Assembly (NCBI GenBank): GCA_030653435.1
Contig: JAURZI010000123.1
Coordinates: 1-64,000 of the forward strand
DNA from: Methylovulum sp.
GTDB taxonomy: Bacteria > Pseudomonadota > Gammaproteobacteria > Methylococcales > Methylomonadaceae
Reading direction: 5' to 3'
DNA: 64,000 nt
The notes beneath the pieces were generated by a model. It was given only the letters and a program-made list of their open reading frames with translations. It had not been told where the DNA came from and searched no databases. The position numbers and the translations under genes were made by a program. Positions 57,221 to 64,000 of the stretch are shown piece by piece (position 1 is the stretch's first letter; every line of letters begins with the position of its first letter).

Positions 57221-58605
57221 GCGAGCACATCCTTTTTCTTACCGGCAAACTGGCAGAAAAGCAACTGCATGCGATACTCGAAAAAATGCAGCCGGAATTC
57301 ACCTATACCGTGCACCAATTGGGCCTTAAAGTCGCGGCGTTAATGACCACCGATATGATCGCGCGGCGTTTGCATGACACCTTCGGCGCGGATCGGATGA
57401 TCTTGCCTGGGCGTTGCCGGGGCGATGTGGACGCCTTGTCCAAAACCTTCAATATGCCGATAGTGCGCGGCCCCGAAGAACTCAAGGATCTGCCGCAATA
57501 TTTCGGCCGGAAAGCCCACGCCTACGACTTGAGCAGCTACCGCGTCAAAATTTTCGCCGAGATTACCGATGCGCCCAACATCAGCATTGATGAGGTGCTT
57601 AAACGTGCGGAGTACTACCGCAGCAATGGCGCCGATGTCATTGACATCGGCTGTTTGCCCAGTACGCCGTTCCCGCACCTGGAAGACACCATCCAGGCGT
57701 TAAAACAGCAAGGCTTCAGGGTCAGCATTGATTCCCTGGACGAGCAGGACTTGCTCAGGGGCGGCAAAGCCGGCGTCGATTATTTACTCAGCCTGCACGA
57801 AAGCAGTTTGTGGATTGCCGACGAAGTCGCCGCCACGCCGATAATCATCCCTGAAAAACACGAAGATCTGGCCTCTCTGGATCGGGCTATCGGCGTGATG
57901 CAGGCCAAAAACCGGGCGTTTATCGTCGACCCGATTTTAGACCCGCTGCATTTCGGCTTCACACAGTCCATCGTGCGTTACCATGAGGTCAGGAAAAACC
58001 ACCCCGATGTTGAGATGATGATGGGCGTCGGCAATATCACCGAATTGACGCATGCCGACACGACCGGCATCAATGCGTTGCTGCTGGGAATTTGCTCAGA
58101 ACTTGACATTAACCATATTTTGGCGACCGAAGTCAGCCGCCATGCCTGCCGCGCCATCCGCGAGGCGGATTTGTCCAGGCGCATCATGCTGGCGGCAAAA
58201 CAGCATAACACCTTGCCCAAGCATATTCATCCAGGCTTGATGGCCTTGCATGAGATTGCGCCGTTCCCTTATACACTGGCAGAAATCAAGGAGCTGGCGG
58301 AGCAAATCAAAGACCCCAGCTTCCGCATCCAAACCAGCGCCGAAGGCCTGCATATTTTTAACCGCGACGGCTTCCACAGCGCCACCGACCCGTTTGATTT
58401 ATACCCCAAACTGCACGTGGGACAGGATGGCGGCCATGCCTTTTATCTGGGCGTGGAACTGGCGCGCGCAGAAATAGCCTGGCAACTGGGCAAACGTTTT
58501 ACGCAGGACCAGGCGCTGGCCTGGGGTTGCGCTAGCGACCAGGCCGAAGCCAGGGTCGACCTGCACACCTTTAAGCCTGCCGGCACCACTTTACAAAAGT
58601 CCTAA
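57217..58605 (+). CDS. Dihydropteroate synthase-like protein with DUF6513 domain
   Basis: A 462-residue protein. The N-terminal part (about residues 1-110) corresponds to DUF6513 (HILFLTGKLAEKQLHAILE), and the rest is a pterin-binding TIM barrel related to dihydropteroate synthase (GADVIDIGCLPSTPFPHLED, FRVSIDSLDEQDLLRGGKAG, MMGVGNITELTHADTTGIN). The family is found in methanogens and in methylotrophs with tetrahydromethanopterin and is assigned to synthesis of that cofactor. Its reaction is not settled. It overlaps the flavoprotein gene (ATGA) and precedes DUF447 by 11 bases. Confidence 0.87.
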   Translation: MSEHILFLTGKLAEKQLHAILEKMQPEFTYTVHQLGLKVAALMTTDMIARRLHDTFGADRMILPGRCRGDVDALSKTFNMPIVRGPEELKDLPQYFGRKAHAYDLSSYRVKIFAEITDAPNISIDEVLKRAEYYRSNGADVIDIGCLPSTPFPHLEDTIQALKQQGFRVSIDSLDEQDLLRGGKAGVDYLLSLHESSLWIADEVAATPIIIPEKHEDLASLDRAIGVMQAKNRAFIVDPILDPLHFGFTQSIVRYHEVRKNHPDVEMMMGVGNITELTHADTTGINALLLGICSELDINHILATEVSRHACRAIREADLSRRIMLAAKQHNTLPKHIHPGLMALHEIAPFPYTLAEIKELAEQIKDPSFRIQTSAEGLHIFNRDGFHSATDPFDLYPKLHVGQDGGHAFYLGVELARAEIAWQLGKRFTQDQALAWGCASDQAEARVDLHTFKPAGTTLQKS

Positions 58606-58616
58606 AACCAGAAAGC

Positions 58617-59177
58617 ATGATCCAAGAAACCATAGTCACGACCATCAGCCCGGACGGCCTAGTCCATATCGCCCCTATGGGCATCCATATCAACGGCGAT
58701 GAATATATTATCCTGCCATTCCGCCCATCGACCACGCTGGTCAATGTGTTGCATAGCCAGACCGCCGTGCTTAATTACTGCGATGATGTGCGGGTGTTTG
58801 CCGGATGTTTGACCGGACGGCGCGACTGGCCGCTACGCGCCGCCGAAAAAATCAGCGCGCCCGTGCTGGCCTGTGCGCTAGCGCATACCGAGGTGCAAGT
58901 GATACGCATAGAAGACGACCCCGTACGACCCAAATTATTCTGCACAGCCGTGCACAGCGCCCATCATGCACCGTTTACAGGCTTTAACCGCGCCCAATTT
59001 GCAGTATTGGAGGCTGCTATCCTGGTCAGCCGCCTGACGATGTTGTCGCAGGAAAAAATCGCATCGGAACTGGCTTATCTGCGTATCGGCTTTGACAAAA
59101 CCGCCGGGGATCGCGAGCGTGTAGCCTGGGATTGGCTAATGGCCGCTATCGACGAGCACAACGGGGCGCAGCCATGA
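58617..59177 (+). CDS. DUF447 family protein of the C1-cofactor cluster
   Basis: A 186-residue protein of DUF447, a flavin-reductase-like split-barrel family shared by methanogens and H4MPT-using methylotrophs (PDGLVHIAPMGIHINGDEYI, and RPSTTLVNVL near residue 40). Its exact step is unknown, but the genomic company places it in methanopterin or methanofuran synthesis. The stop overlaps the mfnB start by four bases. Confidence 0.83.
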   Translation: MIQETIVTTISPDGLVHIAPMGIHINGDEYIILPFRPSTTLVNVLHSQTAVLNYCDDVRVFAGCLTGRRDWPLRAAEKISAPVLACALAHTEVQVIRIEDDPVRPKLFCTAVHSAHHAPFTGFNRAQFAVLEAAILVSRLTMLSQEKIASELAYLRIGFDKTAGDRERVAWDWLMAAIDEHNGAQP

Positions 59178-59857
59178 CCGGCATGCTCGCCAGCGTCAGC
59201 AGCGTAAGCGAAGCCTTGCTGGTGCTGGATGCACAGGTTGACATCATCGACTTAAAACAACCGGCTGCGGGTGCGTTAGGCGCGTTGGATATTGACGTTA
59301 TCAGAAAGATCGTCGAGCACTGTCAAGGCCTGCGGCCTGTCAGCGCGACTATCGGCGACTTGCCCATGCACCCGGAGCTCATCTTTAATGCTGTATCCAG
59401 CACCGCAGCAACCGGCGTGGATTATATCAAAATCGGCATTTTCCCTGATGGCGACGCCTTAAGCACGATAGAAAAACTGGCCGTATTGACCCAACAGCCG
59501 CTTGCCCTGGTCGCCGTACTGTTTGCCGATCAACAACCGGATTTTACGCTGATCGACGCGCTAAAACATGCCGGTTTTAAAGGCGTTATGCTCGATACGA
59601 TGGACAAAGCCAAAGGCCCGTTAACGCAAATCATGCCCCAAACAGACATCGCCCGGTTTGTCAGGCATGCTAAGGAGCGGCAATTGCTTTGCGGTCTGGC
59701 GGGTTCGTTAAGACTGGAAGATATTGCCGGACTGCTACCCTATCAGCCTGACTATCTGGGCTTCAGGGGGGCGCTATGTGCCCGGCACGAGCGTGTTGGG
59801 CTATTGGACAAAGCCGCTGTTATGCGGATAAAACAGGCGATAGGTTCCCGTTGCTAA
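59174..59857 (+). CDS. mfnB: (5-Formylfuran-3-yl)methyl phosphate synthase MfnB
   Basis: A 227-residue TIM-barrel enzyme that makes the furan ring of methanofuran from two glyceraldehyde 3-phosphates. The Schiff-base lysine is Lys28 in DIIDLKQPAAGALGA, and a second conserved lysine lies in DYIKIG. The start ATG at 59174 overlaps the DUF447 stop as ATGA; a frame extension to 59132 is not used. It confirms that this organism makes a methanofuran-type cofactor for formaldehyde oxidation. Confidence 0.9.
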   Translation: MTGMLASVSSVSEALLVLDAQVDIIDLKQPAAGALGALDIDVIRKIVEHCQGLRPVSATIGDLPMHPELIFNAVSSTAATGVDYIKIGIFPDGDALSTIEKLAVLTQQPLALVAVLFADQQPDFTLIDALKHAGFKGVMLDTMDKAKGPLTQIMPQTDIARFVRHAKERQLLCGLAGSLRLEDIAGLLPYQPDYLGFRGALCARHERVGLLDKAAVMRIKQAIGSRC

Positions 59858-59883
59858 CTTCACCGCGCCCCAAGGCTTCCGAC

Positions 59884-59926
59884 GTAGAGCTGTCTGGCCG
59901 TATAAGGCGCGCACGGCGCGCCCTAC
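59884..59926. repeat. Short GC-rich palindromic repeat related to the MITE core
   Basis: Between mfnB and pdxA, a 43-base segment bounded by GTAG and CTAC contains GGCGCGCACGGCGCGCCCTAC. Its complement matches the inner arm of the MITE-like copies (GTAGGGCGCGCCG...GCGCGCC). The terminal ACTCCCATCT repeats are absent, so it is a solo core or a related extragenic palindrome. Confidence 0.5.
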
Positions 59927-59977
59927 ATGGGCACATGGCGATCCCACATCATTATTAAAATCTTGTTATTTAAAACC

Positions 59978-60982
59978 ATGACACACGCACCCCACCCCAT
60001 ACCGCGCCTTGCCCTGACACCCGGCGAACCGGCGGGCATAGGTCCTGACCTTTGCATCCAGCTAGCCCAACTGGATCTGCCTTATGAGCCGGTTATTATC
60101 GCCAGCCCTGAATTACTGGAACAACGCGCCAAAATCTTAGGCTTACCTCTGCACATCAAGCTGTTTGACAGTCTGCTACCGGCCCGCCGCCAACAAGCGG
60201 GCAGCCTGACGGTATTACCCGTTGAGCTGGTGGAACCGGTGCAATGCGGCCGGTTGAATCCGGCAAACAGCCGTTATGTATTAAAAACCATCACAAAGGC
60301 CGGCAAAGGCTGTATGGACGGCGTGTTTGCCGCCATGGTCACGGGCCCAGCACACAAAGGCGTCATCAACGATGCCGGCTTCCCGTTCAGCGGCCATACC
60401 GAATTCATTGCCGACATCACCGGCGGCCATCCGGTCATGATGCTGGCAACGCCGGGTCTGCGCGTCGCATTGGTCACCAACCACCTGCCGCTGTCCGAAG
60501 TCAGCCTGGCCATCACGCATACCCGATTGCGTACCGTGATCCGTATACTGGATCACGACCTGCGTGTGCGCTTTCATCTGGAAAATCCGAAAATACTGGT
60601 GTGCGGCCTTAACCCCCATGCCGGGGAAGGCGGCCATCTGGGCCGGGAAGAAATCGACGTGATAGAACCGGTACTCGACAGTTTTCGCGCCCAAGGCTTA
60701 AACATTGTAGGCCCGTTACCGGCAGACACCTTATTTACGCCTAAATACCTGGACTCGGCCGATGCCGTATTGGCGATGTACCATGACCAGGGTTTGCCGG
60801 TGCTTAAACACAAAGGTTTTGGCCAGGCCGTGAATATCACGCTGGGCCTGCCGATTATCCGCACCTCGGTTGACCACGGCACAGCCTTAGATCTGGCGGG
60901 CAGCGGCAAGGCCGATCCCGGCAGCCTGTTTGTCGCGCTGCAAACGGCATTAGCCATGACCTCCCAACAGGACCAACCATGA
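59978..60982 (+). CDS. pdxA: 4-Hydroxythreonine-4-phosphate dehydrogenase PdxA
   Basis: A 334-residue enzyme of pyridoxal phosphate synthesis (E. coli PdxA 329). The N-terminal [13 protein letters not shown], the metal-binding histidines in [14 protein letters not shown] and [20 protein letters not shown], and the C-terminal [18 protein letters not shown] are intact. The start ATG at 59978 fits the family; the frame upstream is not used. The stop overlaps the rsmA start (ATGA), the standard pdxA-rsmA order. surA and apaGH, its usual neighbours, are absent. Confidence 0.93.
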   Translation: MTHAPHPIPRLALTPGEPAGIGPDLCIQLAQLDLPYEPVIIASPELLEQRAKILGLPLHIKLFDSLLPARRQQAGSLTVLPVELVEPVQCGRLNPANSRYVLKTITKAGKGCMDGVFAAMVTGPAHKGVINDAGFPFSGHTEFIADITGGHPVMMLATPGLRVALVTNHLPLSEVSLAITHTRLRTVIRILDHDLRVRFHLENPKILVCGLNPHAGEGGHLGREEIDVIEPVLDSFRAQGLNIVGPLPADTLFTPKYLDSADAVLAMYHDQGLPVLKHKGFGQAVNITLGLPIIRTSVDHGTALDLAGSGKADPGSLFVALQTALAMTSQQDQP

Positions 60983-61752
60983 TCCATATCCCCCGCAAAC
61001 GCTTTGGCCAGAATTTTTTACATGACCGCTCCATCATCGACAACATCCTCGGCAGCATACAGGCTAGTCCGGGTGAACACTGGGTGGAAATAGGCCCAGG
61101 CATGGGCGCACTGACCAAGCCTTTATTAGCGAAAGGCATACGACTCGATGTCGTCGAACTGGACAGGGATCTCGTGGTATTGCTCAAGGACAAGTTCGGG
61201 CAGCACGATAATCTTCAGATACATAGCGGCGATGCGTTACGCTTTGATTTTGCCGCGCTTGCCGACACTAACGAAAAACTGCGCGTTATCGGCAACCTGC
61301 CCTATAACATTTCGACACCGTTAATGTTCCATTTGCTGGACAGCGCCGCTTGCATCCAGGACATGCACTTTATGTTGCAAAAAGAAGTGGTCGACAGGAT
61401 TTGCGCCGCGCCGGGCAACAAGCAATACGGCAGGCTCAGCGTCATGATGCAGTATTATTGCGCCACCGAGTTGCTGTTCGAGGTGCCGCCGGAAAGCTTC
61501 GAGCCCGCGCCTAAAGTGATCTCGGCGATAGTGCGCCTGATACCGCATCGTGAGCCGCCGGTTGTCGTCAAGGATATAGCCCGACTCAACACCGTCGTGA
61601 CCGCAGCCTTCTCGCAGCGCCGTAAAACCCTGCGTAATGCCTTGAAAAAAATCATCACCGAAGAACAGATTGCCACATTGGATATAGACCCCACCTTAAG
61701 GGCGGAAACCATCCCGCTCAGCGATTTTGCCAAATTGAGCCATCTGTTGTAA
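60979..61752 (+). CDS. rsmA: 16S rRNA dimethyladenosine transferase RsmA (KsgA)
   Basis: A 257-residue methyltransferase that dimethylates two adjacent adenosines in the 3' end of 16S rRNA. The SAM-binding motif [15 protein letters not shown], the early RFGQNFLHD and the catalytic NLPYNIST are all present. It is translationally coupled to pdxA. Confidence 0.94.
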   Translation: MIHIPRKRFGQNFLHDRSIIDNILGSIQASPGEHWVEIGPGMGALTKPLLAKGIRLDVVELDRDLVVLLKDKFGQHDNLQIHSGDALRFDFAALADTNEKLRVIGNLPYNISTPLMFHLLDSAACIQDMHFMLQKEVVDRICAAPGNKQYGRLSVMMQYYCATELLFEVPPESFEPAPKVISAIVRLIPHREPPVVVKDIARLNTVVTAAFSQRRKTLRNALKKIITEEQIATLDIDPTLRAETIPLSDFAKLSHLL

Positions 61753-61759
61753 GGGGTAC

Positions 61760-61779
61760 CGGCCCCAATACTTGGGCCG
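61760..61779. terminator. Hairpin after rsmA (weak terminator candidate)
   Basis: CGGCCC (61760-61765) pairs with GGGCCG (61774-61779) directly after the rsmA stop, between convergent operons. No adjacent T-tract is present. Confidence 0.4.
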
Positions 61780-61800
61780 ATTACCCGTCCTCTGTTATTT

Positions 61801-62157
61801 TTACCGCATTCCCGACAGTGCCCGATTGAATTCAGCATCCCTGTCATAAACCGCCACGCCCACGCGGTCGATATGCTCAATTAAGTCGCTATTACTAAGC
61901 AAAGCGTATTGCGACACATCCACGGTATAAGGCAGAAACAAATCATCAATCTGATCTTCTATTTGCATTAACTCGGCGAATTCAAGCACGCGGCCTTTAA
62001 TGGTCAAGTCTATGTCGGAACCTGGGCGATAGTTGCCCTTGGCGCGGGAACCGTAAACCAGCACCGAGCCTATGGCGTTGTGCCGTTTGAAAACGCTGTT
62101 GAGTTTATCAAGCGTGGCTGCTGATAAGCCGAGTTTGGCTGCTATAGCCGCATTCAT
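61801..62157 (-). CDS. mntA: MntA-type nucleotidyltransferase antitoxin
   Basis: A 118-residue minimal nucleotidyltransferase with the motif GS-x10-D-x-D, seen as Gly36-Ser37 to Asp48/Asp50 in GSRAKGNYRPGSDIDL. In HEPN/MNT modules the enzyme AMPylates a tyrosine of the HepT toxin and so silences it. It starts on the stop of the hepT gene (ATGA), so both are coupled. Confidence 0.85.
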   Translation of the reverse strand: MNAAIAAKLGLSAATLDKLNSVFKRHNAIGSVLVYGSRAKGNYRPGSDIDLTIKGRVLEFAELMQIEDQIDDLFLPYTVDVSQYALLSNSDLIEHIDRVGVAVYDRDAEFNRALSGMR

Positions 62158-62567
62158 GATAGGTATTTTTCCATTTCGGCTTGCAAGACCTCAAATAAAG
62201 GGAAGTAATCCTGAATGATCGCGGTTACCAAGTGTTGGGCAGTCTGTTCATCATAGGTATGCGAAGACACATTCCTGCTCTGGATCATCGCCATCCACTG
62301 TTCGCCATCAGCGATCAGTTCCACCTTAAAAGCTTCGCGGGTGGCATCTTTTGAGCCTTTAATCATTGAGTTGCCCTGATCCGTCAGATAGTCCTTCAGG
62401 ACGTTCCAGGCCAATTCATGGGTGAACTCAAAAGCCTGAATAACACCTTGTTTCTCCAGTAAAGACAAGGGGCGTTGTCTGCTGAGTTCTACGGCATTTT
62501 TAAGCTGCGCCAAGGCTTTTTTATAGTTGGCAAAGCGTTGTTGCCAACGGACATCAGGGGTATACAT
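62154..62567 (-). CDS. hepT: HepT-like HEPN-domain toxin
   Basis: A 137-residue all-helical protein of the HI0074/HepT type. The HEPN ribonuclease motif R-x4-H-x-Y is intact as Arg98, His103 and Tyr105 (RNVSSHTY), and the tyrosine is the expected AMPylation target. Older annotation calls this family nucleotidyltransferase substrate-binding protein. With mntA it forms a type VII toxin-antitoxin pair. Confidence 0.85.
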   Translation of the reverse strand: MYTPDVRWQQRFANYKKALAQLKNAVELSRQRPLSLLEKQGVIQAFEFTHELAWNVLKDYLTDQGNSMIKGSKDATREAFKVELIADGEQWMAMIQSRNVSSHTYDEQTAQHLVTAIIQDYFPLFEVLQAEMEKYLS

Positions 62568-62658
62568 AATGGCTACTCGCTAACAAAAAAATCGTTTTAT
62601 CATCCACACCCAGTTTTTTCCCCAACGTCTGTCTTATCGCAAAACCAGGGCATTACCT

Positions 62659-62688
62659 GCGACAATCTGCCACGCGACAATCTGCCAC
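62659..62688. repeat. 15-bp tandem duplication
   Basis: GCGACAATCTGCCAC occurs twice in direct succession (62659-62673 and 62674-62688), upstream of the small-RNA candidate. It is probably a simple slippage duplication. Confidence 0.8.
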
Positions 62689-62719
62689 ATTTCTATTGGC
62701 CACGCCTATCGGTATGATA

Positions 62720-62809
62720 ATGACAACTCTTGAGATGCAAGCTCCTCCTCGGACACTTAGAGTTTTTATATCCTTCTCTTCAGCGGCTCATTGAGCCGCT
62801 TTTTTTTGC
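62720..62809 (+). ncRNA. Candidate small RNA with anti-Shine-Dalgarno motif
   Basis: A strong plus-strand terminator at 62784-62809 ends a region without any plus-strand gene. Upstream, TATGATAAT (62713-62721) could be a -10 element, which would give a transcript of about 90 nt. The presumed RNA contains CTCCTCCTC (62742-62750), complementary to GGAGG-type ribosome binding sites, between two weak stems. This is a prediction from sequence layout only; the -35 element is poor. Confidence 0.4.
62784..62809 (+). terminator. Rho-independent terminator on the plus strand
   Basis: AGCGGCTC (62784-62791) pairs with GAGCCGCT (62795-62802) over a 3-base loop and is followed by eight T. The T-run is only on the plus strand, so it does not serve the convergent minus-strand gene. 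No protein gene ends before it. Confidence 0.85.
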
Positions 62810-62839
62810 CTGCCGTTTAGGCCGGCCAAGCCTTACCCA

Positions 62840-64000
62840 TCAAGACCCGGTTTTCGCGTCGTCAATGGCGGCCAGCGGCACTGCTTTTTTGTGCCATAAA
62901 CCGTTCGTTGCAAAACAGCCCCAGCCCCATTTCAGCCAATCCAGCAACGCAATAGCCAGCCATAATGACCAGGCGAGCATCAGCAACCGGTATACGATTA
63001 ACGGCACCGACACCAGTGTTGCGGTAGGCAAAACCGATAGACTCCTGTCCTGGTACCAGTTTAAGTTGAAAGCCGACGATTCGTTGCCAGTGATCCGCAT
63101 ATCCGGGGTATCCAGCAAACCTTCGGCGACGGCAAAAAACAACACCCCTAGCGCTGCCAGCGTCAGTACACCGACAGCGACCTGGAGCGGGTTAAAATAT
63201 CGCTGTCCAGGCGGGCGCTGCTTGCGCCAACCCAGTACGACCAACCAGACGACAACAATACCCGCCATCTCCAGTGGGATTTGGCTAAGCCCCACCAGCA
63301 ACAAAAACCATTGCCAGCTTTTTAACGGCGTTAGACGAATCCTGCCCAAGCCCAATGACAGCAGAAAAATCACGATCAACATGCCCCAAAACAACACGGC
63401 CGGTCCTAAACGCGGCCCCCACGCAAACAATACCCAACGATCCTCGCCCAAGCGGACATTGACGTGGCTATTGACGCTGTTTTGCCCTAAATCGACTGTC
63501 GGCGTGGTCATGACCGTAGCCACTGGCACGGTTTCCTGCCAATTGATGGACAGTTCTTGCGAGCCTGGATTAATCGGCAAGCTCAGCTTCCTGCCTTGTA
63601 GCCTAATGGGTTGGCTTTGTCCGTCGATAGCCACCGATTGCAACACGGCATGCTCCGGTAATGTCAGCGTGTGTTGCGTACCTTGAGAACTGCGTAGGCT
63701 GAATGTCAATTCGGCGTCGCGGATACGCTGTCCGGGTTTGATGGTTAATGCGCTGTTGTCGATGGTCAGGGTTTGACCTGGCACCGCTTCAGGACGGGTT
63801 ATCTGCAACACGACTTCCTCGCCGGGCCAGGGATGCCATTCGGGCAGCCACTGCGCGGTATTGTCCAAACGTATCATCGCTATGCCTGTCGTCTCAAGAT
63901 GCCAGACCGGACTGATGTCCGCGCGCCAAACCTCTATCCAGTGTTCGGTTTGCGCGGCTGTCAACGCCAGTGTTTCTGTTTTGGCCAGCACCGACTCCCA
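62840..64000 (-). CDS. Unidentified membrane protein, C-terminal part (runs off the right edge)
   Basis: The minus-strand frame is open from the right edge to a stop at 62840, giving at least 386 residues; the true start lies outside. Residues up to about 190 from the edge are beta-rich and soluble (IRLQGRKLSLPINPGSQELS, RIRDAELTFSLRSSQGTQHT). Five hydrophobic helices follow, and the C-terminus is short and charged. The layout suggests a periplasmic sensing or binding domain in front of a membrane domain. I do not recognise a family. Confidence 0.75.
   Translation of the reverse strand, partial: WESVLAKTETLALTAAQTEHWIEVWRADISPVWHLETTGIAMIRLDNTAQWLPEWHPWPGEEVVLQITRPEAVPGQTLTIDNSALTIKPGQRIRDAELTFSLRSSQGTQHTLTLPEHAVLQSVAIDGQSQPIRLQGRKLSLPINPGSQELSINWQETVPVATVMTTPTVDLGQNSVNSHVNVRLGEDRWVLFAWGPRLGPAVLFWGMLIVIFLLSLGLGRIRLTPLKSWQWFLLLVGLSQIPLEMAGIVVVWLVVLGWRKQRPPGQRYFNPLQVAVGVLTLAALGVLFFAVAEGLLDTPDMRITGNESSAFNLNWYQDRSLSVLPTATLVSVPLIVYRLLMLAWSLWLAIALLDWLKWGWGCFATNGLWHKKAVPLAAIDDAKTGS

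Noticed and set aside
62730-63686. 318-codon plus-strand frame
   Set aside because: It starts inside the small-RNA candidate, crosses its terminator and runs antisense to the membrane protein gene; the composition is unlike a protein gene.

Overview
This window looks like part of the chromosome of a gammaproteobacterial methylotroph, most probably a methanotroph of the order Methylococcales. Two kinds of evidence support this. The housekeeping genes are typical of Gammaproteobacteria (rdgC, darP, bamD, rluD-pgeF, pdxA-rsmA, dapF/DUF484/xerC). Between 56.7 and 59.9 kb lies a set of genes for tetrahydromethanopterin/methanofuran cofactor synthesis (flavoprotein, DUF6513 pterin-synthase-like protein, DUF447, MfnB), which among such bacteria marks C1 metabolism. 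The lineage is inferred from gene content; no marker phylogeny could be run. No rRNA, tRNA or CRISPR array was recognised.

Layout. 1-2312: 5' part of an RHS/YD-repeat protein on the minus strand, running off the left edge. 2677-8104: a minus-strand Entner-Doudoroff operon zwf-edd-eda followed by gltA. 8373-9371: a small plus-strand unit with a near-consensus promoter, three small genes (CPVC thioredoxin-like protein, one-TM protein, secreted Cys-rich protein) and a terminator. 9.4-13.0 kb: a FUN14-family protein, a decayed IS110-family transposase, a CBS-domain protein and a decayed ISKra4-family transposase. 13.2-21.1 kb: DMT permease, Pat-type lysine acetyltransferase, a fused DapF-DUF484 gene, xerC, DUF2333 and DUF4389. 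21.2-29.6 kb: darP, a deoxyinosine-glycosylase-like gene, rdgC, an lpp-like lipoprotein with an L,D-transpeptidase, pgm, a ZIP transporter, pgeF-rluD and bamD. 29.6-36.7 kb: the pstS-pstC-pstA-pstB-phoU operon behind a Pho box, with an internal terminator-like hairpin and a MITE-like repeat between pstS and pstC. 36.7-40.2 kb: acyltransferase, sixA, CHAD protein. 40.3-44.6 kb: kaiB-kaiC plus a PAS-GGDEF-EAL protein in one operon. 44.9-50.1 kb: DHH phosphoesterase, a beta-propeller di-haem peroxidase-like protein and an alginate-export-type porin. 50.2-53.1 kb: ECF sigma factor, zinc-finger anti-sigma factor and subtilase lipoprotein. 53.1-55.9 kb: folP and a MASE1-PAS-GGDEF cyclase. 56.7-61.8 kb: cofactor cluster followed by pdxA-rsmA. 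61.8-62.6 kb: a HepT/MntA toxin-antitoxin pair. 62.7-62.8 kb: a possible small RNA. 62.8-64.0 kb: C-terminal part of an unidentified membrane protein.

How the parts fit. The zwf-edd-eda-gltA set links hexose phosphate from the ribulose monophosphate route to pyruvate and citrate, and pgm connects to glycogen or nucleotide sugars. The pst operon has its own PhoB site. The least ordinary regions are the kaiBC/c-di-GMP operon, the ECF-anti-sigma-subtilase cassette, the dapF-DUF484 fusion, and a roughly 190-bp palindromic repeat present twice in opposite orientation. The IS110 and ISKra4 genes are both heavily frameshifted, so 10.5-13.0 kb is a graveyard of mobile DNA rather than an active island.
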